Positions 46,433-58,530 of a DNA stretch of 64,000 nt are shown here, piece after piece. The stretch comes from Gordionus sp. m RMFG-2023. Its lineage: Eukaryota > Nematomorpha > Gordioida > Chordodea > Parachordodidae. A program made the position numbers and the translations under genes. The notes under the pieces were generated by a model, which was given only the letters and a program-made list of their open reading frames with translations, had not been told where the DNA came from and searched no databases. Numbering within the stretch: the stretch's first letter is position 1; the number at the start of each line of letters is the position of its first letter. The stretch is taken from assembly GCF_954871325.1 (NCBI RefSeq), contig NC_088775.1:91704805-91768804 (forward strand), in the 5' to 3' direction.

Positions 46433-47375
46433 GGGCATGACTAAAATACGCGTCCCTACGCGTCCCCGGTCAAAGAGTTTTAATTTGTATTTTATTAATT
46501 AAAAATCTTATTAGTTTTTTCATGGCGAAAATTTTTTTTTTTGACTAAACTACGCGTCCCCGAAATTTTTTTTTAAAAAAAAATTTCTTAATACCATTTT
46601 CGGAATCTCCATGAAAAACTATACACGTTTCTATATTCATTTTTATAAAAATAATCTATCTTGACCGGGGACGCGTAGTGACGCGTATTTTAGTCAAAAA
46701 TGAAAAAAATGAGTGTTTTTTCAAAATTTTACTAAGTTAACACTTCTTTTTTAAATCAAAAAATACATTTTCTGTATCCATTTAATGAGCTAAATATGAA
46801 TCTGCTTTTATTTTCTAAAAAAAACTGTATTTTGATAGGGGACGCGTAGGGACGCGTTGTTTTTCCATGTAAAAAATTAGTTTTTATAAAATTTTACTAA
46901 GTTAACACATTTTTTTTAAATCGTAAAAAACAGTTTCTATATTCATTTAATGAGCTAAATATGAATCTGCATTTATTTTTTAAAAAAAACTGTAACTTGA
47001 CCCGGGACGCGTAGTTTTTTTTTAAAAAAATAAATTTTTAAAAATTTTACTAAGTTAACACATTTTTTTTAAATCGTAAAAAACATTTTCTATATTCATT
47101 TAATGAGCTAAATATGAATCTGCTTTTATTTTTTAAAAAAAATTGTATCTTGACCGGGGAAGCGTAGGGATGCGTAGTTTTTTCATGTAAAAAAAATAAT
47201 TTTTAAAAATTTTTACTAAGATATCATTTTTTTTTAAAAATCATATAAAAACATTTTTTAACTTATTTTATGAAGCTAAATAAGATTTTTAAATAATATT
47301 ATATAAATTAAACCCCTTGGGGACGCGTAGTTTTCGGGGACGCGTAGTTTTCGGGGACGCGTATTTTAATCACAC
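46433..47375. mobile_element. Inverted-repeat element with internal ACGCGT tandem array
   Basis: Inverted ends GGGCATGACTAAAATACGCG and (complement) GGGTGTGATTAAAATACGCG enclose 943 bp. The element is flanked on both sides by a perfect 8-bp duplication GAAAATAA (46425-46432 and 47376-47383), which places it with hAT-type elements. Inside are about four tandem units of 150-175 bp. Each has TTTTACTAAGTTAACA, ATTCATTTAATGAGCTAAATATGAATCTGC and GACC(G)GGGGACGCGTAGGGACGCG words. No open frame exists. A single-unit relative lies at 23188-23526. Confidence 0.88.
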
Positions 47376-47383
47376 CCGAAAAT

Positions 47384-49130
47384 AACAAAAATATTTGAAT
47401 TGGTTTATCTGCTGCAAGGTTGGTTAGTATATATATTCCCAGATCCAAAATTATTTCTTGTGCTTAGATCTTTCGATCAACATCTAAATTCTTAATATTT
47501 GGGGTATATTTGATGCTAATTATATAATTTCATCTTATTAGTTCCTCTAATTTGATCCCTGTTTCAATCATAATTGTTAATTTAGAGCTAGACATACCAC
47601 GGTTGTAAGAAATCCCATTTTTGACTTTAGATGCAACTAAGCAGTGTGCCAACCAATAGTTTATTTATAGCCCAAAATTTAGATTTTGAAACTTAAAAGA
47701 TATGGGATGTTTCCTTAAACAATGAAACGAGCAACAACGGGTATTTGAGTTATCTCTGACAAAATAATAATGCAGGCAAATATCATGTATACTACTGAAT
47801 AGAATTATTTCAACACATTTAATTCTACTCATCTATGTTCTTCTGTTTTCTACCAAATTTAGAATTTTGGTAAATTTAGATAATCATTCCATTTTTTTTA
47901 AATTTACGAGACTCCTTTTACCTTTACGTCTAACCTATAGTCTCATAATAAAACTTGTGAATAAAATTTATGTATCTTTTAAAAATTTTCATTTAAACAT
48001 AAAATATTACAGGGGACAGAAAAGTTGGTTGTTGGTAAAATATGTATATTCTATCTATATAATATAATAAGACATTTATGCATTATATAAATATCATAAT
48101 TATTGGGATACATACAAAGATATAAAAAAAAATAAAAAGTATCAATAAGCAACTTAATTTAATATTAAAAAACAAGATAAAACCACTGTATATATAATTA
48201 TTTAATTTTCTTACAAATTTCTTTGGCTTTTTTTACTATTCCTTTAAAAATAATAAATACATGAGAAATTAATAATAGTACAAGTTTTTACATTGAAATG
48301 TAATATTTTATTAAATTTGTAATAATTTCTTAGTTTTTCTTTTACTCCGAAAATTATTTGGGCAATTTTTAAAAATATCTACTTATTAAAGAGCTAACAT
48401 AAAACTCAACAATTCCAACCATGGAGAAGCAAAAAGAAAAAGCTTGAATATCATTCTATACGAAAAATATGAAATAATTTATGGTAAATTTCGGTCTTAT
48501 CATTTTACAATTTTTAAGATTATCTAGAATTTTCATGAAAAGTAAGCAATTTTTGTAATGTATTTTTGGTTTAAATCAAAAAATAAAAATAGTTATCTGG
48601 ATCTATTAAAAAATGAAAAATAATTTTTATCCACCCAAATAATTAAAATAGTATAATTTTACTTTATATAATTTATTAAGTCGTAGCAAGAAGTTTGCTA
48701 AGCGCTGGGGGGGGGTGTCACAATGGGTTTCCTAGGCAAATTTTATTAGAGGTATTCGGATCCAACTTATTTTAGTCCTTAGAGTATGTTAAATTTTTTT
48801 TAGAAATTATTTTGGGAATTCACCCATATCTCCTTGAAAAATGTTCTTTTTTTCTAAAATATTTTAATTATAGTAGTTAATTTCAAAATTTGAATTTTTT
48901 ATTTTTAAAATAATTAAAGTACTGTAACTAGTTACATCAAAAATATCTTAACAATATTACTTATTAATTTATTTTTTTATATAATATAAATGTTTAAATT
49001 TTATTATCTATAAATTACCATCGTAAGCTAAAAAATATAAATAGCATGGAAAAATAATATTTATATAAATTTTATTGAATGTTAACTTAAAAAATCTACT
49101 CAAAAACAAAAAGGATAATATAATTTCAAG
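47384..49130. other. AT-rich stretch, no gene identified
   Basis: An open plus-strand frame just after the element (about 47390-47495) includes LVYLLQGWLVYIFPDPKLFL but lacks an ATG and a partner. A small GTAACTAGTTAC patch lies at about 48915-48940 and a GCGCTGGGGGGGGG tract at 48702. The 66-codon frame at 47867-48067 is AT-rich and not convincing. Confidence 0.35.
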
Positions 49131-49574
49131 ACACTAGAACGATGCAAACCCCGGCGGAAAATAAAACACCCTAGAAAAAAAAATATAAGGAAAAACCCAT
49201 TTAAAAAACCCTTTTTATTAAAAAAAAATTAAATTTAAATCCAAATTTATTAAATTAACCTTTTCCTCATCTTATTTTTTAAACAAAATCCTTAAATTGC
49301 TTTTGAAAGAATTATATAACTATATATCACATACTGTTATTATTTAACAATAAAAGCTTATTCATTTAAAATTAGTATCAAAATATATTTATCAATCATT
49401 ATAAAATATATTGTTCAAATGCTATAATTTTATAAATTTATATCTCTTTAAAACCGAATAATAAAGAAATTAAAGGCAAAAAAAATAAACATATTTTAGT
49501 ATTTTAATTTTTATTATAATATTAATAATATATTATTTAAGTCAAAAAAAAAATATTAATTGATTTATTCTTCC

Positions 49575-49930
49575 TGGAAAAGGCGTATTTGAAGGCTACT
49601 CATAAAAAAATGCTTAAAGAGATAAGAAAGCGCTGAAATATTCAACTAAGTCAGGCAATATTATGATCAATACACCGTATTTGAAAAAGTCAATACTCAC
49701 CTATTAAATATTGATGGACTAGCAGCAATGAAATCCTTTTCAAACATGAAATGTATTCTTCTTAGAAAAATTTCTACAAATTTATGAAGAGGAAGTTGAA
49801 AAATTAGATAAGAGCGTTCAGTTTATATATGTTATCGGAAAAGCCATTAAAAAATAAACTCATAGCAATTATAATGCAAGGCACAACTCTTCAAATCGTG
49901 AGAATTTGCAAGTTGAATATTTTTTTATTT
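49575..49930 (+). pseudogene. Degenerate protein-coding relic, family unknown
   Basis: The plus strand shows protein-like sequence: an N-terminal basic stretch (LKATHKKMLKEIRKR), a middle part (QYYDQYTVFEKVNTHLLNID) and an acidic-basic part (YEEEVEKLDKSVQFIYVIGK). The reading frame is disrupted, so it is a relic. It could come from a mobile element or a processed pseudogene. Confidence 0.35.
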
Positions 49931-50742
49931 TCATAAAAATTTACATATTATAGATGATTGAACATATTGTGGTCCCCTGAATTCTAACGATTTTTTTTAT
50001 TAATCTACAATGGCTCTAATAATTAAGAAAGGATAATCATGAACTGATGAATCATTTAAATCCTTAATGCCACAGCATGTTATATGGATTTAAATTTTTG
50101 TATGCCTCCAAAAATTATTTCTTCAATTATATGTGATTCTAAACTCTATTTTTATCACAGTTGTTTATTGTGTATTCCAAAAATAAAACGCAAAATCCTT
50201 ATTAAAAATATATCCGAAAATAATTATCAATAAAATGTCAGGAGAGAGCATTATTACGATCCATTTTATATATGTATCGATTTTAAAAAGTCTTTTATGA
50301 TCGCGGTTAAAACTATCATTTATTAATATGTTTTCTTTATAATTTATTTTTCTTCAATTAGTGGATCATACCATAATTAGAGGTTGAAAGAAAGAAAGAT
50401 GGAAGGCCTATGCAGGACAGACCCAAAGCTTCTTTTATGATAGGATGGATGGCTTCTCTATCCATTATATGGCTCCATGCAATAACATTCTTAAGATACT
50501 CATGACAATGGGAAAGTGATTCTGCATTATTTCATTACAAAATTATGTCAAATGGAGTTTCAAATTGTAATTTTTAGTTTTGGACCTGACGAATTGAGCA
50601 TCAATTTCATCCAGAAATCTGGAACATGAATCAGAGTTTTCTATCTGACTAAGAACCCCCTCCCCCAACAATCAATGTGAAGGATGGAACAATCATTTTT
50701 ATTCACTTAGTTGGAAATAAAACCCATCGATCTAGGTATTGA

Positions 50743-50934
50743 TTAAAAATACAAATATGAGGTGGTTTCTAACGAGAATGACTCGAAGAGTGAGTTGGTA
50801 GATGGATATCGAGTATAAAATTTCAGAGTTATAATACCTAAGTTCGGCAAACTTGACTTTGCGAATAATATACCGTTATTGGGATTGCGGCCTGCAAATT
50901 TTATAAGAGCGATTTCTTTTAATGTCAGATGTTG
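50743..50934 (-). other. 63-codon open frame, probable exon or element coding remnant
   Basis: A minus-strand frame without an ATG but with markedly protein-like composition: LTLKEIALIKFAGRNPNNGI, then LFAKSSLPNLGIITLKFYTR and NSLFESFSLETTSYLYF. The GC content here is above background. On the same strand downstream, 50655-50370 also has long open stretches in more than one frame (for example CSRFLDEIDAQFVRSKTKN and VIAWSHIMDREAIHPIIKEA). Which frame is real is unclear. Family not recognised. Confidence 0.35.
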
Positions 50935-51419
50935 TCAGCCTAAATAATAAAAATTATCAAATATTTATTTTGTAATATATACATAATTATACCCTTTCTA
51001 ATAAAATAAAAAAAATATATTATAAAATTTAGTCAAAGTCTAGTTTACTAGATGAATATAATTTTGACAAAAAAATAATTATAGAATTAATTTTTTACGA
51101 AAATAATCTAATCTCAAGATATTTTTGGGGGGTTATTTTTTTGGAGTTTATTCCATGGGTAAATTATACCTGGATTTTTTTAAAATTGGTTTTTCCAAAG
51201 GGGTTTTATTTTCAAGGATTATTTTCCGTGGTTTATTTCCAATTATACCAAATAACGCGTACAAACGTCTACATGAGCATGACAGAAAATTTATAGTAAA
51301 TATAACCCACCAAAATCTATTGTTTATTTTCTTAAGAATTATTTCCCTTCATCCGCTACACACACAGACATTATATAATGTAAAATGTGAGAATATTAAT
51401 TTTAAAAAATAATTGCCAA

Positions 51420-53380
51420 TAAATATTTAATTATAAATATTATCAATCCAAATTAATTGTTACCCATTATTTATAACCTCTAACCAACAAAATATTGATC
51501 AAAATTATTTTAGGGAAATTATAATTTAAGATAAATATAAAAAAATATCATAAGGTGACAAGATGGTTTAATGGCAATCGAAAAATTAGAACTGAGTAAT
51601 TTAAAAACTAAATAATATATCTGTGATTGAATAAATTAAAATTTATATAAGTAATATAAATAAATATCTATTAATAAAATTAAATTCCATTTATCAATTA
51701 TATTGTAATAGTACAAATATTGTACAATATATACAAAAATTTTTTTAGATCATGTAGACGTCCGTACATAATGAAGAATTATAGCTTAGAAAAGATTTAT
51801 TTTAAAAACAAGTCGAAAATAATATTCATTTTTTTATTCAGAATTTGAAAAAATTCTTCGAGTAAAAACTTTAAAGATTTTTTACTCAAAAATATTTTGA
51901 ACAATTTTTTTAAAACTCTGTTATATTTAGATAATCTAATATATCATTTTTGTTATTTTGATAGCTAACAAAACTCTTTAAGAGAATTTTACTTAATAAA
52001 ACTGCTAATTCTACAAATTATAAATTGTCATCAAATAATATATTTGTTACTGTTCTCTCTTAGAAAATCTTTGCTTCGTTGAACTACAAAAGTAACAATA
52101 AAAAATTAGGAAATAATAAATAAATTATTTAATATTAGTTTGACAATTATTCTTAATTTTACTTTTATTTAGAAATAAATTTTTTGGTGGTAACACATTA
52201 TGTGTATATCATAAAAAATGGATATGTCAAATTCTCATAACTTCTAACATAAATTAAAATAAATAGTAAAATAATAAATAATTTAAACTGCGATTAGCTG
52301 AAATATAATATTATAAATCTGGCCCTGGCATAACTTAAGATATATTTGCATTACTTTAAATGGCCTAAATACATTGCAAGACTCTACATTAGCACACTAT
52401 ATTAACGATGAATTCCATATTTTAATTTTCCACCATAAGCTCTCGTTTATAGTAAGTGCAACTCTGTGATTGCGCGATGTGTAATTAAAAAACCATAATT
52501 TATATTTAGAAATGAATTATGCTCGCTTGAGCGATATCGATTAATTTCACGCCATTATCAACTAGACATAAGGAAGGGTTTTAGTAAAATAAAAGTGTCT
52601 ATTAATTAAGTGACTTGTAATCCCAAACGAAATGCGTTAGATACCCTTATAGTAGTTGAATTATCAGAAATTATATAAAAGAGAACGAGATAGCAATTAA
52701 TGATATTAATTCATTAATAGCCAACTGAGAAAGGGAAGAGAAAGAGAGAGTGATGAGCTAGGCTAGGTCAGACGTGAATTACTATAATTAAATAGTATGT
52801 TTTTATGATTAATTTACTCATAGTCAAAGTAAATTAATATTGTTATTTATTTTTAATGTTGCGCCAAATGAGGTAATTTCTTTTTGAAGAAATTTATGAC
52901 ATTTGTATATTTTCTTAACTGGCATTAATACTGACATCTGTTTCATTATTTTTATACTGTATTCTTTCAACGTAGCTTATCAATGATATCGTTTTTTACA
53001 CCAAGAATTTATTAAATGTCCTATAATAAATTGATAATTACCACCCCGCAAAAATATTAACACTTTTATTTTTACACAAACTCTATCTTTATTATTATTC
53101 GGCCTTGATAATGTAGTAGTTATGTATTGTTTTCTTGTATTGAGATTTTGTTAACTTACTTTAAGCATGTTTTTAAATATTTTCAGATGGAGAAAATATT
53201 GGATCATATCATAATCAGATAATATGCTCTTAAAAGATAGCTCTAATTTTTTAGGTTGGATTAAAGTACCTCTACAATCCATAATGATTGATATATGTTT
53301 AAATTTATTTTATTTTTTATCCTCATTTATTATCACTTATTTTTTTTGTGAATCTATAAATATTTTCTTCAACGATGGGT
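51420..53380. other. AT-rich stretch, nothing identified
   Basis: No gene, RNA or clear repeat end. A weak match to the nested MITE interior (AAAGATTTTTTACTCAAAAAT) lies at about 51868-51895. A purine-rich patch GAGAAAGGGAAGAGAAAGAGAGAG lies at 52728-52751. Confidence 0.45.
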
Positions 53381-53551
53381 GCATTTAATTTAAAGCAATT
53401 TGCAAATATTTTGAATTGGCCTGTAATACCTACCTGAAAATATTAAAACCACTCTGATTTGGGCTAAATTATATATAAATTCGAAATTTTGGGATTTATA
53501 TGGATAGACTTTGCCAGGAGTACTCTTGGCCCCTTCGGAAATTCCTATCAC

Positions 53552-53569
53552 CCCTAACCCTAACCCTAA
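53552..53569. repeat. Short interstitial telomeric tract (CCCTAA)3
   Basis: Three perfect tandem CCCTAA units, that is TTAGGG on the minus strand, sit in non-telomeric surroundings. TTAGGG is the telomere repeat of most animals other than insects, and of many fungi and protists. Three units can arise by chance or by telomerase patching of a break. Confidence 0.7.
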
Positions 53570-53882
53570 ATAAAATTGTCTCCTCAACATACGACCCTAA
53601 CACCTTTCTCCCACCCAAAATATATACAATATATTACTATAAAGAAAAAAGTTAAAACCAAAATAATTAAAAAATAATTCTATTATAGCCAAAAACTTAC
53701 AATAAGTGGACTTGAAATCATCCAATAAATTTACGGGGAAAATACTGCAGTGCTTCCCCAACCACTTATCAAGATACTGACTATGCCTATGCTTATATGT
53801 ATTGTTACAGTAAAAAGATGACTATGTTATGCTATTAATGCTATTATTATCTTAAATTAATAAATAGATTAAATAGTTTGAC

Positions 53883-54128
53883 ATGCATATGATTTTACTA
53901 ACACCTCTTTCCTTTATACCTTTACAAAATAATGCGATGCCAAGTAGAACACGTGCTTTGTGTCGTATGGAGACAGTAATAACCTTTATAAAATTTAAAG
54001 AAGGCCAAAAGGCATTAAGGGTGAGTAAGAATTTAGCAAATCTATATTTAAATAGAGATATCGAATATGTTAGAGGATACAAATACAAATTAACTTCACA
54101 TCCTCAAATAAAAGCTCTATATAATTAA
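53883..54128 (+). other. 81-codon open frame, possible small gene or exon
   Basis: An ATG-initiated plus-strand frame whose last 63 codons, from a second ATG at 53937, are well balanced and basic: MPSRTRALCRMETVITFIKF, KEGQKALRVSKNLANLYLNR, DIEYVRGYKYKL and a normal stop. The first 18 codons (ILLTPLSFIPLQ) are hydrophobic, or could be a polypyrimidine tract before an acceptor. The opposite-strand frame here is its shadow. No family recognised and no neighbouring exon found. Confidence 0.35.
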
Positions 54129-56130
54129 GAACATATTAGAATAGATGAGATTTTATGTTGTATCTATTAAATTTTCATTCAGTATTTTATTGTTTTCATT
54201 TAAGTTGTAGGATAGTAAAATTTATAGGCATTTTTTATTCTATCCAAAGTAGACATTTCAAATCTATAGCCTTAATATATATTTTTTTCCTATTGAACTT
54301 TGAATTTCTACAAAAAAAAATTTGATCATAAATACTTAAATATCATAGTTCTCTAGATGAAAATATTTTATACGAATATTATATAAAGGGTAAGTGTCAA
54401 ACTGTCAAAAATGTCTCCAAAGAGATGGAATAAATGGCTTTGGGTTACATTATTTTTAAATTATTCTAGGGTATTATACGCCATTTACATAGTTAATCCG
54501 TTCATTTATCTGATAAAGTTTTGAAATACACATCTAAAAATAATATTAATAAATGAGTTACTTCGTTCATTTAGTTGATTTACTAAAAAAACATAAAAAA
54601 AATATGACTATTAATAATATAGGTAAAAATATCAAAAGATGATCATCTCATAAATTTTTCGCAAATGGGTATTATTTAGGCCTAAATTGTCATTTTAGGA
54701 GATTTAATTTATATTTATGATAAATACATAATTTAAAATTCTTAGAGTTTCGCAATCTTATTCGAAAATCTATTGAAAAACATGGAATTTTATAATATTA
54801 AATTCCAAGTTTATTTTCATTCATATTAATTTTCCATATATTAAAAATATTTTTTTTTTTTTTTTTTTATGTTATGTATATTTATTTTACATATTTTATT
54901 TATCAACAAATAAATATATGGATCAGTATAATTTTTATAAGAAAATATTCTGATTTCATCATAACAGTGAGAAAAAAAAATATAGCATACAATTTTTTTA
55001 AAAAAACGGAATTTAAGAAAAATATATAATTTAACAATTCTAGAAATTTTAAGAAATTTAACAACCAACGACTTCATAATGCAAGGTATAATAATGGGAA
55101 TATAATTAGTGCAAATGATAATACGAGGAGGAAGGGGGGGGGGGTAATTTAAAAAAAAAAAGGGAAGAAGAAGAAAATCTAGATTAATCGGGCTCCTCAG
55201 GGAATGAACGTATGAAGCATGTGAAATTAGATTTTATAATCTGAATTCCTAAATAATATCCATACTTTAATAAGTTTTCAGCTTTTTAAAATCTAATTTT
55301 AAAAGCCGAACCCCGTTAAAAAGCCTTATTCAGTTAAATATATATCTCAATTACACGCACGGTTTAGAAAAATTGTTTTGGTCAAGAGTTTTAGTCCCTT
55401 GTCGGGACTTAAAATGTAGATCTTAAAACTTATATAGTCAAGTGGGATCTATCAATATCTCAACTGTCTAGCCCGGAGAGTAGCACAAACAATATAATAA
55501 ATGTAATCTTTGTTACAATTATAACTCATTTAAAAAAAATTATATATTGGTAACCCTTTTAACTATTTGGCAACCTCTCACCACACCTGCTCAGCTCTAT
55601 TGTCTCGATGGGATTTAGAGACTTAATTTTCAATGATCTTCATTACTGTTCTAATAACTGCCTAATTAATGCGTGATAAAACTACGAGGATTGATATAGC
55701 ATCAAATATTGTCTATTTTACAATAGTTCTTTATTTTCGGATCAGACGGTAAAACTTTAGGTGGGGAACTCTTAAATTTCTTGGAGGAGGAACAAATTAC
55801 TTACCTAGAATTATTTTTGGAATGACCAATCCACTATCTTACCATGAGAAGATGTATCAGCCGCAGGAAATTGTGAAAATATTCCTAAATTTATGATTAC
55901 CAAATATTTATAAATATATTATATATGCCATCGTAGCTACCCTTTTAGGTATGTTGGCCTTATCATTTTCCTTAGAACTAGCCTAAATCCGTAAAACATA
56001 CTGCTGAAATTTTTTTTTAGACAGAGGCTAGCTAGAGCCATTTACAAGCCAAATTACTTAAGCTTCATTGTAGGTGACACTCTCATTTCGAAACATTTCT
56101 CAATATATAGATTTCAAAAATTGATTTTTT
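54129..56130. other. AT-rich stretch with a GC-richer patch, no gene called
   Basis: Homopolymer runs (T at about 54850-54867, purine tract at 55125-55175) and a GC-richer patch at 55180-56060. The hairpin AGTCCC-TTGTC-GGGACT lies at about 55391-55408. Consensus donors occur on the minus strand near 55813 and 55846 (GTAAGT, GTAAGA), with short open segments beside them, but no convincing exon chain. At 56021 a T-rich acceptor precedes a 17-codon open piece. Confidence 0.3.
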
Positions 56131-57638
56131 TAGTGTTGTTGAAGAACTTTAAACATGTACGCGTTTCTTTTTTTATGAGAACGCGTTCGAATTTAACGTT
56201 CGTTCATTAAAAATATTTTTATTTTTGAAAAATTAAATATTTCCGAATTTTTTTTAAAAATGTATTATTTATATTTTTTAATCGGTTATGTATTTCCTTT
56301 TCACATTTCAATTTTTTTAACACATAGTTTGTTAATTTGAATATTATTGTTTATATTTTAATTTAATTTATTAGCATAATTATGGATATTATTATTAAAA
56401 CCTCATCATCTGATTCTGAAAATCCAAAATCAGATGACTTATCATTACTATGGCCAAATATGATAAATGTTTTACATTAACATCCTATATTGAAGGAACT
56501 AATCTAATGCTGACCAAGTGTAAAATGTGGCCAAAAAGTATTTTATTGTCAAAATCTTCAGGTTTCAATTTAAAACGACATTTTATTTTATTATTAATTA
56601 TTTGATTTTATATGATATAACTAAGTTAAATCATTAAATTTGAAGAAATAATGCATTTGGGATATTTGACCCCAACAATAACCATAGTTATAATTAAAAA
56701 AATAAGTGGACCCAAATATGGTTAATCATTGATAGACGCCGTATTAAATGAGATTAATAAAAGGTATTAAACCTATCACCATAATTACTTATTTTTATTT
56801 TTTTAAAGATTTGAACATATATATAAGGTTCATTATGTTCTTTCTGCAATTATACATCCAGCATTCAAACTTCAATGGTCATGGATAAAACTTCCACAGA
56901 ACGAACCTATTAAAAATAAACTTTAGCGTTATTGAAAAAAAATGCTTTGAAACCCCTAGAGAACTGTTAATTTCGAGATATCCTTTTTTTTTGTCGAGAG
57001 TAGAGAATGGATTGGAGGAGGATAACTTATCTCAATTTTTTTTACAAAAGAATATGTTTTTAATTAATTCTCCACGTTAAAAGAGCTGTTTATTAAGTAT
57101 ATTACCGCAATCCCCCTGCCCCTGTAGAGCGCTTTTTTAGTTTAGCTAATACCGTATTAATTGTCATTAAAATTTAATAAGAAAAATTTTTTATAAATAA
57201 AAATATCTTTTTATTCGCTATATTATATTATATTATATTATATTATATTATATTATATTATATTATATTATATTATATTATATTATATTATATTATATTA
57301 TATTATATTATATTATATTATATTATATTATATTATATTATATTATATTATATTATATTATATTATATTATATTATATTATATTATATTATATTATATTA
57401 TATTATATTATATTATCAAAATAAAACTATATTATTTTTTAACATGGCTAAAATATATTGTATTAATATAAGTTTATTTATATTAAATTAAATTTAAAAA
57501 TTAATTATCGTATAATTTTGAATGGTTATGAACGTGAACGCGTTCCTTTTTTTTGAACATGAACTTGAACGTGTTCGATTTTTGTCAATGAACGTTGAAC
57601 GCGAACGCGTTCTTTTTTAGAAATGTTTACAGGCACTA
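56131..57638 (+). mobile_element. Internally deleted hAT relic
   Basis: It starts TAGTG and ends CACTA. AAACATGTACGCGTTTC on the left is mirrored by GAAATGTTTACAGG on the right, and GAACGCGTTC palindromes are repeated at both ends (56160-56200 and 57530-57620). Flanks GATTTTTT and ATTTTTTT are consistent with a target duplication but low in complexity. Plus-strand coding remnants appear in hAT order: a BED-finger-like stretch near 56490-56580 (SGFNLKRHF), HPAFKLQWSW near 56855 and the C-terminal ITAIPLPPVERFFSLANT near 57090. Most of the transposase is missing and stops are present. A long (TATTA)n tract lies in the 3' part. Confidence 0.75.
57219..57416. repeat. (TATTA)n microsatellite, about 39 units
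   Basis: An uninterrupted pentanucleotide tract of about 197 bases inside the hAT relic at 56131-57638. Its perfection implies recent expansion, and its length is likely to vary between individuals. Confidence 0.95.
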
Positions 57639-58289
57639 ATTTTTTTAAATTAAATATTAGAATATAAATAGATATATTACTTATATTTTTTTATAAACAT
57701 TTATGGCTTTTTTATGTTATAAATGAAGAAATAAAAAATTGATTTTCCTTAATAAATATTAATATTTATAACATTATTTAAAAAAAATCTTTAAGAAATA
57801 TTATTAACCCAACCAAAAATTATCAATTGAAAAAATCTTGTATTTCACCTAAATTTGATCATCTCTATTGTAGCTTAATCTAGCCTTTAGCCCAAAAATT
57901 GAATTAAGCCTCTAAGTTGAGTCCCAACTTGAAGATTGATAAGAATATTTATAGTTGACTATAGGTAGTTTAACAACACTATCTATAATTTTAAAAAGTT
58001 ATATAGTTTATCCAAGATTCATAATCAGATTTTTTAATTGCACTGTGTAAAAAGAGAAAATTTAACTTTTAATAAATTTTTTAAAATTAATTTTCAATGA
58101 ATATTTTTTTCCAAAATACATGACAAATTTTATTTTTTTAATCTAACCAAGATATTGATCCAAAATATATTTGAAATAGGGATGTTTAGAACGAAACGCT
58201 TAGAGTAGATAAGTTTTTAATTGAATATGTTCTATATTCCTTATGAGAATGTCACATATTCATCTTAAACTTTTTAAAATTGTCTTTAA

Positions 58290-58530
58290 TTTGCCATTTC
58301 GTTGAATGCCCATGAATTCTCGATATATTTATCAGGCTTTCTCATTGTATTCCCATACCATAAGTCTGTTTACAATGATTTTTGGTTTTTTTGCTGTATT
58401 AATTCATATCTAATTTCTTAACTACCCCAACTATCATCTTCAGCATTCGTATCTCCATTATCTAGATTTCCCTCGTCTGATTCTTTGTTTGGCCATGTTA
58501 CTGAACTAATATAAGATATTTGGCTGTACT
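58290..58530 (-). mobile_element. L1-type LINE C-terminal fragment
   Basis: Read on the minus strand, IMEIRMLKMIVGVVKKLDMN followed further on by NTMRKPDKYIENS matches the L1/RTE ORF2 tail pattern (EMRMLRWMCGVTRKD...N, then GHVMRRPDxYI). The short stretch before it (QTKNQTREI) also fits. The frame is disrupted and the rest of the element is absent. This is a different LINE type from the fragments at 7.6, 18 and 25 kb. Confidence 0.5.

Larger units (their letters stand above)
49138..51245. mobile_element. Possible worn element of unknown family
   Basis: The left side (49138-49220: ACCCCGGCGGAAAATAAAAC, GGAAAAACCCATTT) and the inverted right side (51120-51245: GGAAATAAACCACGGAAAATAA, GGAAAAACC, inward from 51245) share the same vocabulary of GGAAAATAAAAC and GGAAAAACC words. 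This suggests subterminal arrays of one element. Between them lie two stretches of protein-like sequence: a plus-strand one at about 49575-49930 and a minus-strand one at 50934-50743. Neither matches a family I know. Terminal repeats are not precise and no duplication was found. Confidence 0.3.

Noticed and set aside
46433-47375. CRISPR-like array
   Set aside because: Units are 150-175 bp and similar throughout with no unique spacers; the structure is a tandem array inside a transposable element in eukaryotic DNA.
50380-50650. A definite multi-exon gene on the minus strand
   Set aside because: Long open stretches occur in several frames at once on both strands, so the true frame and splice sites cannot be decided from sequence alone.
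53390-53590. 66-codon minus-strand frame including the telomeric tract
   Set aside because: Its LGLGLG start comes from the CCCTAA repeats. The rest is somewhat protein-like and is followed by a good GTAGGT donor, but with no partner exon I do not call a gene.
54841-55077. 78-codon minus-strand frame rich in Lys and Ile
   Set aside because: Made of homopolymer and AT-rich sequence; no protein-like pattern.
55740-55830. Possible mitochondrial-DNA insert with TGA read as Trp
   Set aside because: An open stretch exists if TGA is read through, but no mitochondrial protein could be recognised.
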